Of a DNA stretch of 64,000 bases, positions 48,056 to 59,601 are shown in pieces (positions within the stretch are counted from its first letter, which is position 1; each line of letters opens with the position of its first letter). Where the stretch lies: assembly GCA_023853785.1 (NCBI GenBank), contig JAJIRX010000737.1, forward strand, positions 62,001-126,000, read 5' to 3'. The DNA comes from Psilocybe azurescens (lineage: Eukaryota; Basidiomycota; Agaricomycetes; Agaricales; Agrocybaceae). The notes beneath the pieces were generated by a model. That model was not told the origin of the DNA and did not search any database. It saw only the letters and a list, made by a program, of their open reading frames with translations. Made by a program: the position numbers and the translations under genes.

Positions 48056-49352
48056 ATGGTTTCACATTGTCCACCCGAGATTAGAATCGGCTTGGTTGGA
48101 TTATTCGCCATAGGATGGGCAGCATCCTACTTAGGACCCTCCCTCAAGCAACTGCTTCTTCAAGGTACATACGATCTTGTAGCAGTGTCCACAACATCGC
48201 AAGCATCAGCCCAAGCCTCCGCTGACAAGTACTCGAAGGACTGCGGACACCTTATCATGGGTACTTCGGTGACTCCTTGAAGATCGCCTCGGACCCTGCT
48301 GTGAATCTGGTAGCCGCTGCTGTGAAAGCCCCGTACCATAAGCAGGTTGTGTTACCTGTGATCGAGGCGAAGGAGAATTTCTTTGTCGAATGGTCGCCTG
48401 GCACGTATACGCGGAGACGGAGGAGATTGCGGCTGCGGCAGGGAAGGAGGGTGTCAGATCGATGGCCGGGCTGCAAGGGCGACATACGGCGGTGATTCGG
48501 AAGGTGTGTGTGTGCCATTATTTCTTTATTGGCATCTTTGGCGCTTATGGCCACGATTCGCTAGGTAAAGGAAATATTGCTATCTGGGGCCATTGGGACC
48601 ATCGGGTCGACCAGTATCGTCAATCTCTGAGAGTAGGTTTTCGGTGTCTTATTATTCTAACCCCAGTACAGTTTGTGCATATTCCGAGAGAGCTGAACCA
48701 TCGGACACCATTCATACAAGAACGAAATATATGGATCGCCGACAAGAAAAAGGTTCACATATCGACCCAACATTTTGAAACCTCAAAATTTTGATCGCTA
48801 AATTTGCTTCATAAATCTCCACAGGTACGTCACAGCTACACATCCCTGTCGCACTTGTGCTAGATACTTGCACGTATCTTCTAGGTGACTTGGTCAATCT
48901 CATAGCTACAGACGCGACATTCTATCCCGTAGTAACAGTCGTCGACACCGAGGGCAAACCAACCCGAGGCACCTGACCACTTTATCATCACCGGCTTTCT
49001 CAAAAGCAGCGTCCTGGTAAATCTCTTCTGGCGGAGGCGGGTACGCTTCAAGCGAAGGCAGACGGCAGTTTATATAGGGATTTGAAGGCGAGGAGGGCAC
49101 TATAAGGATCGAATCGAATGGCAACAGGAATACCTTCCCCAGCGTTGTTGAGCCGGACCTTTATCTGAATGAGAAGAAAGTGGAATTTGAGGTTCCGGGG
49201 AGTGTGATTGAGTCCCTTGGGATTGCGTGGAAGGAGTTTGCGGGTGGTGGTGCTGGGGGTTATACTACCATTGAGGACGCGCTTAAGCATCATCGACTGC
49301 TGGATGCCATCGAGAGAAGTGCACAGCTTGGAGAAAGGGTTACATGTTGGTA
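48056..49352 (+). pseudogene. GAL80-like oxidoreductase (Gfo/Idh/MocA fold), disrupted
   Basis: Intact relatives are NAD(P)-binding Rossmann proteins of the GAL80-like family. The start MVSHCPPEIRIGLVGLFAIG carries the GxxxxG dinucleotide site. Then come TYDLVAVSTTSQASAQASAD, YFGDSLKIASDPAVNLV, FVEWSPGTYT, ETEEIAAAAGKEGVRSMAGL, VKEILLSGAIGTIGSTSIV and LDTCTYLLGDLVNLIATDAT. The end reads APDHFIITGFLKSSVLVNLF, GSVIESLGIAWKEFAGGGAG and EDALKHHRLLDAIERSAQLG. Lesions as printed are a missing G at 48259-48261, a missing base at about 48411, and an extra base at about 49037. A TAG also replaces Trp after GRRQFI near 49080, and compensating shifts lie near 49118-49135. The nonsense codon cannot be explained by homopolymer miscalling, so I call it a pseudogene, though recent. 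Confidence 0.75.
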
Positions 49353-49461
49353 AGCAAAAGATTACTGGATGTCTCATTAGGTATACTACTACATATGCAG
49401 TAACCAGTCTATTAACACGGAAGATATGTGAAATAACGGTACGAATTGCCCTCACTGAGGG

Positions 49462-50786
49462 CTACAGTCCAACAAGCGACTTCATCCTGTCGATCATCAG
49501 GGATTTTGACTTGATGAGGCGACAGAACCAATCTCCAAGAACAATTCCCCATAGAAAGTTGAAGTAGGCAACACCGCCGTTCTAAACCATCAATCAGCAA
49601 GCAGACCACAAAAGACCGCTGGGCGACGCTAACCTTTCCTACGGTGATGACGATAATTTCTGTTGAACCCTTGTAAGGGGAAAGAGGCTTGTTTTGAATA
49701 GAGGCGGTGATGTTGGCTGCGACGATATTGGCCTGGCTGATAGCCTTCATATATTGCTTTTGTTCAAGGTAGTCGACTGCATCCCCAACTACGTAAACCC
49801 TGGGGTGTTTCCGTAACTGCAAAGTAGGCCGAACTTTGACAAATCCGTTGTCTGTTAATGTTCCGCCTCCTAGTGATTTGCCGATGAATTCTGTGTTGGG
49901 TTTGGGGCCAACTGTTGACAACTGTGCAGATGGATTAATCCAGTCGTTTTTCTGTACCGTGCGCAAACATACCACCAAATCGGCTTTTATACGCTTCCCA
50001 CTTTTGGTCTTGAGGGTGCCTTTTTAATTTGGGTATTCTCGATGTATTCACCATAGACGATGTGGATTTTCCGTGCAATTAGACGACTTTCCACTGCCCG
50101 TCTGAACCTGTCTGGGTAAGTCTTGTTCAGCACCATCCCTGCGGCTTGGATTATTGTGATTGATTTGTTCTGCATTATTAGATCCATTAGGGGTTTTGAA
50201 GCGAGGGATAGGAGGTTGTGAACACACCGGGTAGATGTCCGCAATTTCTCCCGCCAGTTCTGCAAAAAGATCAGGGTACAGCCAGCAGGCAAATGAATAG
50301 CATCCCACCGATACCAACAGCACCGGCACCGACCAGAACGATATCCTGTGCCGCTTCAATAGCAGCCCTGCTGGCATTGAAACTTTCACGAACTCCTGTA
50401 GCCGGGAAAGCAAAGGGCGCGTTCCATCTCGAGCCTGGAGAAAGGACGAGAATTTCATATTGTACGCGTTCTTCGTTCGACAAGACAAGACATCCACCAT
50501 CTTCAGCTTTCTCGATGTTCGTTACTTCCGCCTGGATGAAAGTGCCCCTATTCTTGAAGAAAACATCATTCAATGGGACGAGGACGCGGTCTTCGAGGTT
50601 GTCCGGGTTGGTGACGACCGCTCTTGCTGTGGCTGGTAACAAGATAAGGGCTACTCGTGGGTTTATGAGGATCAGATTGAACTTTGCCGCGTCTAATGTG
50701 GTAGAAAGGAGGTGAGCAACCCGCGAGCCTCCAACGCCACCACCCACGACAACAATGTTTTTACGGTCGTCGTTCTTTTTGCTCAT
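49462..50786 (-). CDS. AIF/FSP1 (AMID)-like FAD-dependent NAD(P)H oxidoreductase
   Basis: This is a pyridine nucleotide-disulfide oxidoreductase of the apoptosis-inducing-factor-like group. ATG 50786 starts MSKKNDDRKNIVVVGGGVGG with the FAD GxGxxG site. Then come NPRVALILLPATARAVVTNP, VLSPGSRWNAPFAFPATGVR, and the second dinucleotide site DIVLVGAGAVGIELAGEIAD across an intron. NKSITIIQAAGMVLNKTYPD, GPKPNTEFIGKSLGGGTLTD and VYVVGDAVDYLEQKQYMKAI (flavin-binding GDA) follow, then AYFNFLWGIVLGDWFCRLIK and the stop at 49462. No mitochondrial presequence is obvious. At 50021-50025 (A-run on the coding strand) one base is missing: IKKGTLKTKSGKR needs six A's and five are printed. Otherwise intact. 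A retrotransposon LTR begins 245 bases upstream of the start codon. Confidence 0.85.
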
Positions 50787-51030
50787 GAATAAAGTAGATT
50801 GAGAATTTCATCGATTTGTTATACCTTCTATCACACGGCTTCATAAACGGAATCCGCAATAGTTTTAAAGCAACGGGTGGAATTCTGTGGAACACCTTGG
50901 CAAAGGGACGAGAACCGGAGACCGTACTGTATTTAGGCAAGATTAGCTGAAGATATATACATATTTTACGTAATTCTAGTCTGTGACAGAAGTGACTATC
51001 GTGACTGCGGGAGCGGCGATAGTTTCGTTC

Positions 51031-51327
51031 TGCCACACGGATAAAGGTTTGGGTAGTGAAGCTTTAGCTGGTATAGACAGGTATAAGAGCTGGTTATTCA
51101 CTGGGGGATTGTAGCTACTACACGGTCTGTATTTATACTGTAGAGGAGAGGTCTAGAACTAGGTAAAAGGGTTTGTGGCTGAGGATAATAAATAGGGTAT
51201 CTAGTAAAGGAAGGTTTCAGGGATAAGAGACGAAGTCATGTGTTAGGGAACGAAACGGAGTCGAGTCGAAACGATAAGATTAAAGAGATAGATAATCAGT
51301 AAGCAAGGAATGTACCGGATCGTCACA
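51031..51327 (-). repeat. 3' LTR of the Ty3/gypsy element
   Basis: The stretch runs TG...CA (plus strand TGCCACACGG to ATCGTCACA), 297 bases. It lies just past the end of the element's coding region and next to a purine-rich tract on the minus strand (GGAGGGCG, complement of 51331-51338). It carries a TATAAATA box on the minus strand (51130-51137). The partner 5' LTR is beyond the right edge, so the exact ends were inferred, not proved by comparison. Confidence 0.65.
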
Positions 51328-51452
51328 TACGCCCTCCGGGGATTGTGGAACAATGCCCAAATGAAAATTAAGAATGAGTATGGAAATGAATGTAAAATAA
51401 AGGAATGTCGAGTGGTGAACGCCTAAATGATGTTGCGTAAAGAAGATTCAGC

Positions 51453-52403
51453 CTAGGATCCATCTGCCATAACGACGTCGGACATGGAGTGAGTGTTCGA
51501 GTTGGATGAGTGGTTGTTTTTGCGAGGCTTGGTGTCCGTTTTCGAGCGGCGGCGCTGGTTTTCGCGTTTGTGGAAGTAATGATCAGAACTCTTGCGACGT
51601 GTAGTGTCCGCTGAGGCAGCAAGTAAGAACATGTCCGAGATTAAGTTAGCATGTGGTGTTTGATGGTGATGGAAGGGTAAAGGGATTTGAGAAGAACTGG
51701 AATGGCTGCGTGTCTGCGTGTTGCGATATCGAGGACGCGAAATTTTGAAGTCGGAGCCGGTGATAGGTAAGCCGTCGACGACGTAATGAGCATGAATAGG
51801 GTCCCAAACTGCGAAACGATGGGGGCCGGTTGCGTAGGAATTAAAGAGATTGGAGATATTAGGGTATCCGTAGGGAATAGATCCAATTTCGGTAGTTTTG
51901 TTAGGGAGATTGCGGATCTTTCGATCATAGGCGCAAAACGATAGAATCATCTTTGAGGTTATTGCTTGCTGCACGTCAAACCGAGAAAAGCCAATCGTCG
52001 GGTCGAAGATGACGAATTTGTTGTGAGAAATACGACGGACACCGGGGTGAGCGATAGTCGGCAGGAAGGTCAGATCGGTAGGTAGGGCGGCAAATGGGAC
52101 ATTGACAAGGACAGGATTGTTGACAGAAGGCAAAGGAGTGTTGGTGGAGGCGACGGCCTCAGAGGCATTATCGGCGGTTACATTAGAGCTGGGGTATACG
52201 ATAGGATCAGAATGCAAGGAAAGAGGAGTGGGAGTTTTAGAGAAATGAAGCGAGGAAAGAACGGAATTATTAGAAATAGATTCGGGCGTACTATCGTCGC
52301 CGAAAAAGGTAATCGATGCTAAGGTTTTTGTCCGCATCGGATATAGAATTAGAGGGGAAAGAATTGGAAGTATTTTGAGATGAAGAAATAGAAGTATTGT
52401 CAA
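51453..52403 (-). CDS. Extra open frame downstream of pol in the gypsy element
   Basis: An uninterrupted 316-codon frame lies between the chromodomain-like end of pol and the 3' LTR. It is Ser/Thr/Pro/Asn-rich at first (SSLHFSKTPTPLSLHSDPIV). It then has a more ordered core: AHPGVRRISHNKFVIFDPTI, GFSRFDVQQAITSKMILSFC, IPYGYPNISNLFNSYATGPH and RFAVWDPIHAHYVVDGLPIT. It ends with a basic tail (SSDHYFHKRENQRRRSKTDT, KPRKNNHSSNSNTH) ending VVMADGS. I do not recognise a domain. It is cleaner than the surrounding pol, which suggests it may have been under selection until recently. It may be an accessory protein of the element rather than a host gene. The 5' part may be joined to pol by frameshift or splicing. 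Confidence 0.55.
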   Translation of the reverse strand: MTILLFLHLKILPILSPLILYPMRTKTLASITFFGDDSTPESISNNSVLSSLHFSKTPTPLSLHSDPIVYPSSNVTADNASEAVASTNTPLPSVNNPVLVNVPFAALPTDLTFLPTIAHPGVRRISHNKFVIFDPTIGFSRFDVQQAITSKMILSFCAYDRKIRNLPNKTTEIGSIPYGYPNISNLFNSYATGPHRFAVWDPIHAHYVVDGLPITGSDFKISRPRYRNTQTRSHSSSSQIPLPFHHHQTPHANLISDMFLLAASADTTRRKSSDHYFHKRENQRRRSKTDTKPRKNNHSSNSNTHSMSDVVMADGS

Positions 52404-52559
52404 TGGAAAGCATGTTGGGAATCTTAGAATTGAAACGAGTGGGTGGGTTTTTGGTGAAGAAAGAGCGGATTGTAGAGAGGATTTTATATGTTTTGGGAGG
52501 CTCAGGGTGCTCAGAAAAATTTAAAAAATTCAAGAAAATTTGGGGGTCATCGGACGGAG

Positions 52560-54078
52560 GTTTTCCGCGTCCCTTTGGCAAATTTTCAACACGTTCCACA
52601 CCCAGGAGGTCAAGGTACACTTTAAGGGCATGTAATTCCAGCCACATTTTCATAAGGTAGCCAGGTAATATCTCCCGCTTTCCATTCTATTTCGAAGATT
52701 GAGTCTAGTCCAACTCCAAAATGGGATTTAATTTTTCTACTGCCCATTCAGATCCAGGGCGGTCTACTGTGCTGATCTGTTCATCCAAGCGACCAGGGAA
52801 CAATCTATCATCATTAGGATGATGTATCCTTAGTAATGAAGCATGAAAAACGGTGTGTACTCCCCGTTGCTTTAGCGAGTTAGATAGATCCAGTTTGTAT
52901 GATTGATTACCATAGTCTTTTAGAATTTTATAAGGCCCAATGTATTTGGGAATCAATTTGCGGGCTAGACCTTTGGGAAATGAAATATTCTTTGTGGACA
53001 GGTATACAAGGTCTCCTTCTTTGAAAGGGGAGAGCTGTCTTTTTCTATTAGCATCTCTTGTTTGTTTAACTCTAGCGGCTAGAATACTATCATGGGCTGT
53101 CATTAGAGCAAGCTTTTTTGTAACGCAAAATTTCTAACGGATGGGTATTCTGATTGTTCCGCAGAGTCCCAAATCATGGGACGCGGCATGCGGCCGTGAT
53201 TTAAGAAAAACGGTGCAAAGCCAGTGCTCTCAGATCTAGCTGAATTAATTGCGAATTCAATGGCCGGGAGCTTAGCCACCCAGTCTGTCTGTTTATCGTT
53301 TACACATTGCCTTAGCATTTGATTAACGGTGCGATTAGCGCGCTCTGTGGAGCCATCCGTTTGGGGATGGTAAGCGCTTGACATTTTTAGATTGGTTCCT
53401 ATTAATTTATTCAAATGCGTCCATAGTATGCTCGTGAATAGAACATCTCGATCGCTAATGATATTTTTAGGTAGTCCATGTAATTTATACACATGTTCAA
53501 ATACTAGTTCTGCAATTTGTCTGGCAGTATAGTCTGTTCTGCTTGGGATTAAATGTACCATTCCAGTTAATAAGCAAATTACCACTGTTATGGAGTCAAA
53601 GCTTCCATCACGGTTTTTGAATAGGGAAGGGGTCCCACAAAATCTATTCCAATAGACTCCCATGGAGTCCCAGGTACCGGGAGAGGATTGAGTAACCCGT
53701 ATGGTTTTGGTTGCTAGGTTTACTTCTCTTGCATGTGGAGCAAGTGTCACAAAATGCTTTAGTGTCGTGAACTAATTCCTTCCACCATACTTGGTTCCTA
53801 AGGTAATCCACCGTTCTGACAGCTCCGAGATGAGCTAACAGAGAGTGTGCCTCAGATATAATTATTTCCCTGATACTTCTTCCCTTTACAATAATTCTAG
53901 GGATGCATAATAATTTGTTTCCTTTCTCTCTTAGGAATACTAAACCATTTTCTACTTCAAAGTTTCTAAACTCTTTTGGTTCTTTGAATATGTAACTGAA
54001 GAAGGGGTCTAAATTGTAGCTGTTACGAATTTCTTTTACAATATCAAATCCGTTAACTGACGATGACGCTAAGTCCAA
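52560..54078 (-). pseudogene. Integrase and chromodomain-like end of gypsy pol
   Basis: The zinc-binding HHCC segment is in SEAHSLLAHLGAVRTVDYLR and CDTCSTCKRSKP (about 53870-53730). The catalytic core has first Asp in GSFDSITVVICLLTGMVHLI, second Asp in LPKNIISDRDVLFTSILW and Glu in AYHPQTDGSTERANRTVNQM. The GPY/F module is KLIPKYIGPYKILKDYGNQS, then VHTVFHASLLRIHHPNDDRL. A chromodomain-like end follows in other frames: SIFEIEWKAGDITWLPYENV (about 52705-52645) and ALKVYLDLLGVERVENLPKG (about 52632-52573). Shifts near 53700, 52706 and 52635 break the frame. A stretch of about 150 bases between RNase H and integrase (54240-54090) is poorly recognisable. Confidence 0.82.
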
Positions 54079-54470
54079 TAGGTTTGGCGGCGTCTACGGG
54101 GTTCGCCCGTTATCACGCGGGTTTGATATCTCCGCATTCTCGTCTTCATCGGGAATGCCGTGTGTTTCCGTATTAGGTAAGTCCGGATCAATATTTTTCC
54201 TTAACGGCGGTATCCTAATTATCAACCTTTCTGTGGCAGGTTTTGCAGTGCTATTTGCTTGTTTTGTGTTACTCTTCCCGCCCTCCTTTACGTTCGACTG
54301 GAGGTTTTAGAACGAAATGTTCACGCATCCGGGCCGGCGAACTCGCGCGAGGTTTCCGGTCTACCGGTGTCAGCAGGTGGTACGTTCTTGCGTGTTTGTC
54401 TTGGCGAAGCTGCGGCGTGCTTCGATTCCCGCCAAGGATCGGTAATGCGCCCTCCGTTACATCGACGTCT

Positions 54471-56345
54471 TCATCTGCCACGTCGTGGTAGGAGTATTCG
54501 CTGCAGCGCTTCGTATACGTACCAGGTGAGTCGTTCGAGTACATCGCGTGATAAGGGCGTCCGCGACAACGTTTTCACTTCCAGGGACGTATCACGACTT
54601 GAATTGAAGGAGGATATCTTTTCTAGCCATCTAGCCTGTCGTCCAGACAGGTTTTTCTGATTGAGTAAGTGAATTAATCCCTTGTGATCCGTTACCCACT
54701 TGAATCTAACCCCTTGTAGTATATCTCGATGCCGCAGCATGGTCTCTATGCCTGCAAACATCTCAATTTCATGGGTTGGATAGTTTTGTTGGGCCGAATT
54801 CAACTTAGCTGAGTAGAAGGCTGCAATTTTCGCTGTTTTCCAATCATCTCCCTGACTGACAAGTCCAGATATTCCTGTGGCACAACCATCCGTTACCATC
54901 CACACTTGTGGTGCGTTCTTTCGCGTAGTTCAACGGCGATACGATGGTGTTCTCGCGTGTTCCCAACAAGACGTTTCACGTCTTCGAACGCTCTTTGTTC
55001 TGTATAGGTCCATCGGAAGGGGACTGTGTCGCCGGTGAGTGATGTGAAAGCGTTCCCATAGGTATTCTAACACCCGAACGTCGCCGGCCAGGTACCCTAC
55101 CGCGCCCAAGAAGCCTCTCAGTAGATCGCGATTCGTCGGCACCTTCCAATTCACAACGGAATCGACTTTGTCGCCATCCATTCGGATTCCGTTATACGTC
55201 GACTATTCGTCCTAGGACCTTCAGTTCTGATTGTAGGAAGCGGAGTTTTCCTTTACTGAGGTACAATTTCTCTTTCTTTAGGATATCTAAGATGATTTTT
55301 ACATGTCTAATATGTTCCTCAAGGGAATCTGAATAGATTAAGATGTCATCTAAGTACACATCCATGAATCTACCAATGTATGGGGAGAACAAGTGATTCA
55401 TCAGTGTTTGGTAAGTGGCTGGAGCGTTGCAATCTCCTTGCTGTACTACCAAACTAACCATATTTCCATCTGGGGTCGTTCACGCCCGGTGCGATGTACG
55501 TCGCCCGGATCTATACGAATTTGTTCATAGGCCGATTTTCCGTCCAACGGCGATTTGAGCGATGGCGAGCTACCCGCCTTAATATTCCTTCAATATCTGG
55601 CAACGGTGAGGTTAACTTATATGTATTTTTATTACGCTCACGCAAATCGAATACAGTACGGAGCTCAGGGCGGCTACGTTTGCTTTCCGGGGCTTCGGAA
55701 TCAACAACATTGGGACTGTGTTCCCCGACGATGTAATCTTCCATCGTCCCGATTTGAGGTATGCGTCGCGTTTTCCGCCCATTGCGCTCGGAATGCTTCA
55801 GGACAGCGGGAGGGACGCCAATGGTATGTCTTTGTTTCATCTATCAGTGGTATGGTGTGATTAATGACCCTTAAAGGTGGCAGTTCCGTCTCGCTTACGT
55901 CCTTACATAGTGGTTCTGCGTGAACGGCGCAGGGTTTCTCGTGCGACCTCAAGGTTATTGTGTACTGGGTGTACAGAATGCACCATTGGCTTGGTGTCTG
56001 GTCCCGCCTTCATGGGAAGAGGTACGTCGCTCCCGATTATCACTCGGGCGGGGTTTAACCCAATACAAACTGAATGTTCATACAGAAAGGGCGTGCCCAA
56101 TATTAAATCGTAGTTGCTTATGTTGGCTATATCAAAGGTACGTTCGCCTTTAATGTTTTGATATTCAAACTTAACGGTTGTTGACGCGTTGATTTTAGAA
56201 CGTGATCCTTGTACGGCTAGTTGCAAGGTGATAGGTTCATCAAATTTAATTTTCTTTACTTTGAGCTGATCTGCAAGTGTGGTAGACATGAAATCTCCCA
56301 ACGAGCCTGAGTCGATGAGGGCCCGTCACGGGCTGTTCATTTATT
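54471..56345 (-). pseudogene. Protease, reverse transcriptase and RNase H of gypsy pol
   Basis: The aspartic protease active site ALIDSGSLGDFMSTTLADQL is at about 56325-56265. Reverse transcriptase blocks are ALRTVFDLRERNKNTYKLTS, SPLPDIEGILRRVARH, KSPLDGKSAYEQIRIDPGDV and VVQQGDCNAPATYQTLMNHL. The catalytic YLDDILIYSDSLEEHI is at about 55340-55290. RNase H blocks are VTDGCATGISGLVSQ, AFYSAKLNSAQQNYPTHEIE and FKWVTDHKGLIHLLNQKNLS, then YVPGSENVVADAL. A TGA interrupts RT just before TPDGNMVSL, and there are several one-base shifts. As printed, no continuous polyprotein exists. Confidence 0.85.
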
Positions 56346-58310
56346 TTGAGCTTGACGATCACAGGTTTCGGTAAGAACCTGCGCTTATCCTTTACAGCGG
56401 CCGCATTTCGTTGTAATCCAGGATACGATTTCCGATCGACCTGAACACCGCACAACTGAAGGTATTGGCTAGGGGATAGTTCCTCTACATCGTGATCCAC
56501 TCCTTCAGTAGGTTTTTGCTTTCTAGATCTCAATAAGTTATTGACTAATCCCTTAATTTTGGACCAGGTTCCTTTCTGACGTTCGTACTTCCCGATTTAC
56601 GTCGGGCTTGGATGCCTCCATTTCCTCAAGTCTGTTTAGCTCGTATGAGGCTATCTGGGCTTCATACCAGACACAGATGTCGAAATCTTCCTTTTCGAGG
56701 TAAGTTACTGGTAATTTACATTCCAGATCTCGATATGGGTTTCTCACATCAAGTGTTTTAGGGTTAATGTCATTCTTTCTTACTTGGAAACGCGGTTCCT
56801 CATTGTTATCGTAATGCAATTCCTCTGCAAATGTGGTATGATTGTTCAATAACATTTCCGGCGTAATTTTCTAATGGGGTGCCGATGATTGTTTCATGAA
56901 CAGCTCGATGTCTTAGCCAGTCGTTGGCGATTGCGCAGGGGTCTAATTTATCCGAATCAATCGCGCATTGCATGGCGTACCAGTGTCCGACTGAAAACAT
57001 ATCGTACCTCAATCGGGACACATGGAGGTAAGATTCAATTAATCGCTTTTATCATAAATAATATACCGATTGTCATATCCCTTTTCGATTTTGAATCTGG
57101 ATTCATTTTTAATCCATGGTTGGTTATCATCCCCAGGGTAGGGTGTGCATCGATTCAAAATGTGGTCTAGCTGTGTGACGTCTACGGGTTGAGTGGCTGT
57201 CCGGTTCTGTTTGATAGTACGTCTCGTAGGATAGGTTCATTTTCTGAACTTTCATAGTGATCTCTATAATGCTTTCGGCCAATATCTGCCTCATAAATAC
57301 TTGAGACGTGTTTTAAATAATTGTTATTGTATAATTGGTTTCCGTTCAAGTCGTTTTGTGTACCAATCAACTAGATTTAGCTTATAATTCTCGAGTAGGG
57401 ATTTTCGAATAAATGTTTTCATATCCAAATCCATGTCCTCAATACAATACATGTCTGTATTATCAACGGGATATATAGAGAACCGAGCATCATCTTCAGT
57501 CATTGGATTAATGGAAGGATAGTTGGTCTGAATTCCATCCCTCAGGAGATAGGTAGGGATTTCCGTGAAATGGTTGGCCAAAGGCCACCAATTTCGTTCG
57601 CGATGAGTGAGGCAGAGAGCTTTCGCCCTCCGTTTTGAATACCATCCCCGGATGTCAAATTCCGAGTTCTCGAGTTGTGACTTGGATATATTTATTCTAA
57701 AGTTCGTGAGCTCATCTTTAAGATGGTATGTATTCAAGTTGTTGTTTGACTTGATAATAGTGAATCGTCCGTCAGGCATACATATTTCATTTGAATAATA
57801 TTCATCTCCTGGGTAAGGCCCCAGAATATTTAATAAATAAGACGCATGCATTGCGAATGTATCCCCAAGTGTGTCTCCGGGGGGTAGCAACGTATTTCGT
57901 TAATCCAGGGTGGATCGTCGTTATCGAAACTAATAGCGCCCAATGGCATGTCTTCAAGGACCTCGACAAATTCTCCGGATGAATCGGATTTTGTATCCTC
58001 CTCCTGTACCAGTTCTACATTAAATGTAGACATTCCGGGAGGTTTGTTTCCATTATGTTTAACTGAACTAGCTTGGGGGCAATTCGCGGGACATGTGTCC
58101 CTGCTCATTGCACCGGAAACATCTTCCACTGGCAATCCGGTCAGCTTTTTCTTTTCAGATAGTATATTTTTATTACTGCTGGATTCTCTCCTAGTGTCTT
58201 TATTAAACTTAGGACGGTTTGTACCTTCTTTATTGAAGGGCTTATATTTATCCTTATTGTAACTATTTCGGTTATTATATTTATTTGGTTTGGCTTCTCG
58301 TTGCTTATCA
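56346..58310 (-). pseudogene. Gypsy gag C-terminus, nucleocapsid and spacer region
   Basis: The nucleocapsid zinc knuckle CFRCNEQGHMSRE is at about 58125-58085. Its last Cys is lost as printed by one extra T (ELPPS instead of ECPQAS). A long, Asn/Tyr/Asp-rich stretch with open frames at 57324-57890 and 56553-56855 follows. It lies between gag and protease (for example FRINISKSQLENSEFDIRGW and TYLEKEDFDICVWYEAQIAS), with repeated short modules of the style L-x-N/D-W/Y-x. I do not recognise these modules beyond their position in the element. Confidence 0.6.
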
Positions 58311-59380
58311 TCATGTCGGGATCGCTGACGAGTCATATCGGCGCTTATCACGATGTCCCTTTTGATCTCGCAAAGTCGACGTTGATTGTCGATCTTTATT
58401 CGGGCGGCCCACGGTTTCCGAAATTTCTATTATTTCAGCCTGACTTACGACTTCCTCCCAGGTGGAGGAGTCCGGATGGAGTCCGTCACGCCACAGTCCA
58501 CGTTGAATATAATCCGCGGCACCGTTCCAGAAAGCGACTGACAAGGTCACTTTCAGTCATTGATCCCAGTAAGTTAAATTGTTCTTCAAGGTAATAGATA
58601 TATTCGCTAACTCTTCTATTGCCTTGAGTGGCATGCTCAAATTTCCTTCGTATTTTTGCCTGAAGTCAATTGGAAAGCAGTAGTTGAAAAGTCCATTATA
58701 AAATAAGGACATAGACATAGTTTCTTCTTGGGTAGCAGCCTTCTGTAAATAATAGTCATAGGCTTTTCCTTCTAAGAAATATGATAAGGCTAGTATCCTT
58801 CGCTTTTTTGAACCCACTATCTTCAAGGTAGGCTTTACTTTCTTTTACAAACCGATGATAGCTCGCGGCGGGTCAGCGCGGCCATCATATGGGTTTAGTT
58901 TGAAGAGCCTTCCAGCCTGATGACGTTTTAGACTTGCGGTGCTTCTTACGGCGCTCTTCGGTCTGATCTTCCACACGGATCATCCGATGGTTCTTCCAAT
59001 TGCTACTAGAAGTTTCAGACTTGCTTGAATCGGAACTTCCGGATGAGTCGTTGCTAGGCTCAGAAGAACTTGTTGATGATGGTTCAGAATCCGAAGATTC
59101 GGATGAGCTACTCACTGGCTTCTTAGATTTCTTGGCTTTTGTCTTGGTCTGTGCAGTTTTTAAAGCTGTACCTAAGAATGATTTAGGATTTACATGGGCC
59201 ACTGGCCTTGCAGATATAGGCAGTGGTTAGTTCCTTAGACGAAGTCACGATTGGCCGTTAGGTCAAACCGGAGGCCTGGAACAGTAGAAATACTCTCACT
59301 GACAATAGGTGTAGCAGGTACATCATTGATTTTATTAGCCTCTTTCGTCTTAGCAGCTTTCTTGGCTTCTTTAAGTGGGG
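58311..59380 (-). pseudogene. Gypsy gag, middle and C-terminal capsid part
   Basis: The stretch reads PLKEAKKAAKTKEANKINDV, then NPKSFLGTALKTAQTKTKAK, a Ser/Asp/Glu-rich spacer (SSSSESSDSEPSSTSSSEPS), and the capsid. Capsid blocks are SYFLEGKAYDYYLQKAATQE, SLFYNGLFNYCFPIDFRQKY, AFWNGAADYIQRGLWRDGLH and SSTWEEVVSQAEIIEISETV. This is the usual agaricomycete Ty3/gypsy capsid pattern. Frame breaks are at about 59235, 58885, 58830 and 58555. Confidence 0.8.
59374..59380. repeat. Target site duplication of nested element, left copy
   Basis: AGTGGGG flanks the nested element on the left and is repeated at 63674-63680. With one mismatch the match extends to nine bases (TAAGTGGGG / TTAGTGGGG). Confidence 0.75.
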
Positions 59381-59601
59381 TTAAACAATCCCTGTGATGG
59401 CGGCGGCTTGATAACGTCAGCGTGACAACCCTACACATCACAAATGTTGAGACATTGTAATTCCATGAGTTCTTTATGGTTTTCCTCCATTTTTTGTACA
59501 AGGGACATAGTATGCTATCTAGAAATAAATTAAAAGGCTGAATTAATATTTTTATATCCAATAAAATGCCAAAATCCAAAATTATGGTACAAATTGCAGT
59601 T

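Noticed and set aside
49048..49455. 135-codon minus-strand frame
   Set aside because: It is the complement of the GAL80-like pseudogene, whose plus-strand translation matches a known family.
42496..50786. A secondary-metabolite cluster around the terpene synthase
   Set aside because: The neighbours are a cell-cycle activator, a small membrane protein, a dead GAL80-like gene and an AIF-like oxidoreductase. No P450, transporter or cluster regulator is present.
54243..54660. Plus-strand frames rich in Arg/Cys inside the gypsy region
   Set aside because: They are opposite the RNase H to integrase part of pol and show no protein family signal.
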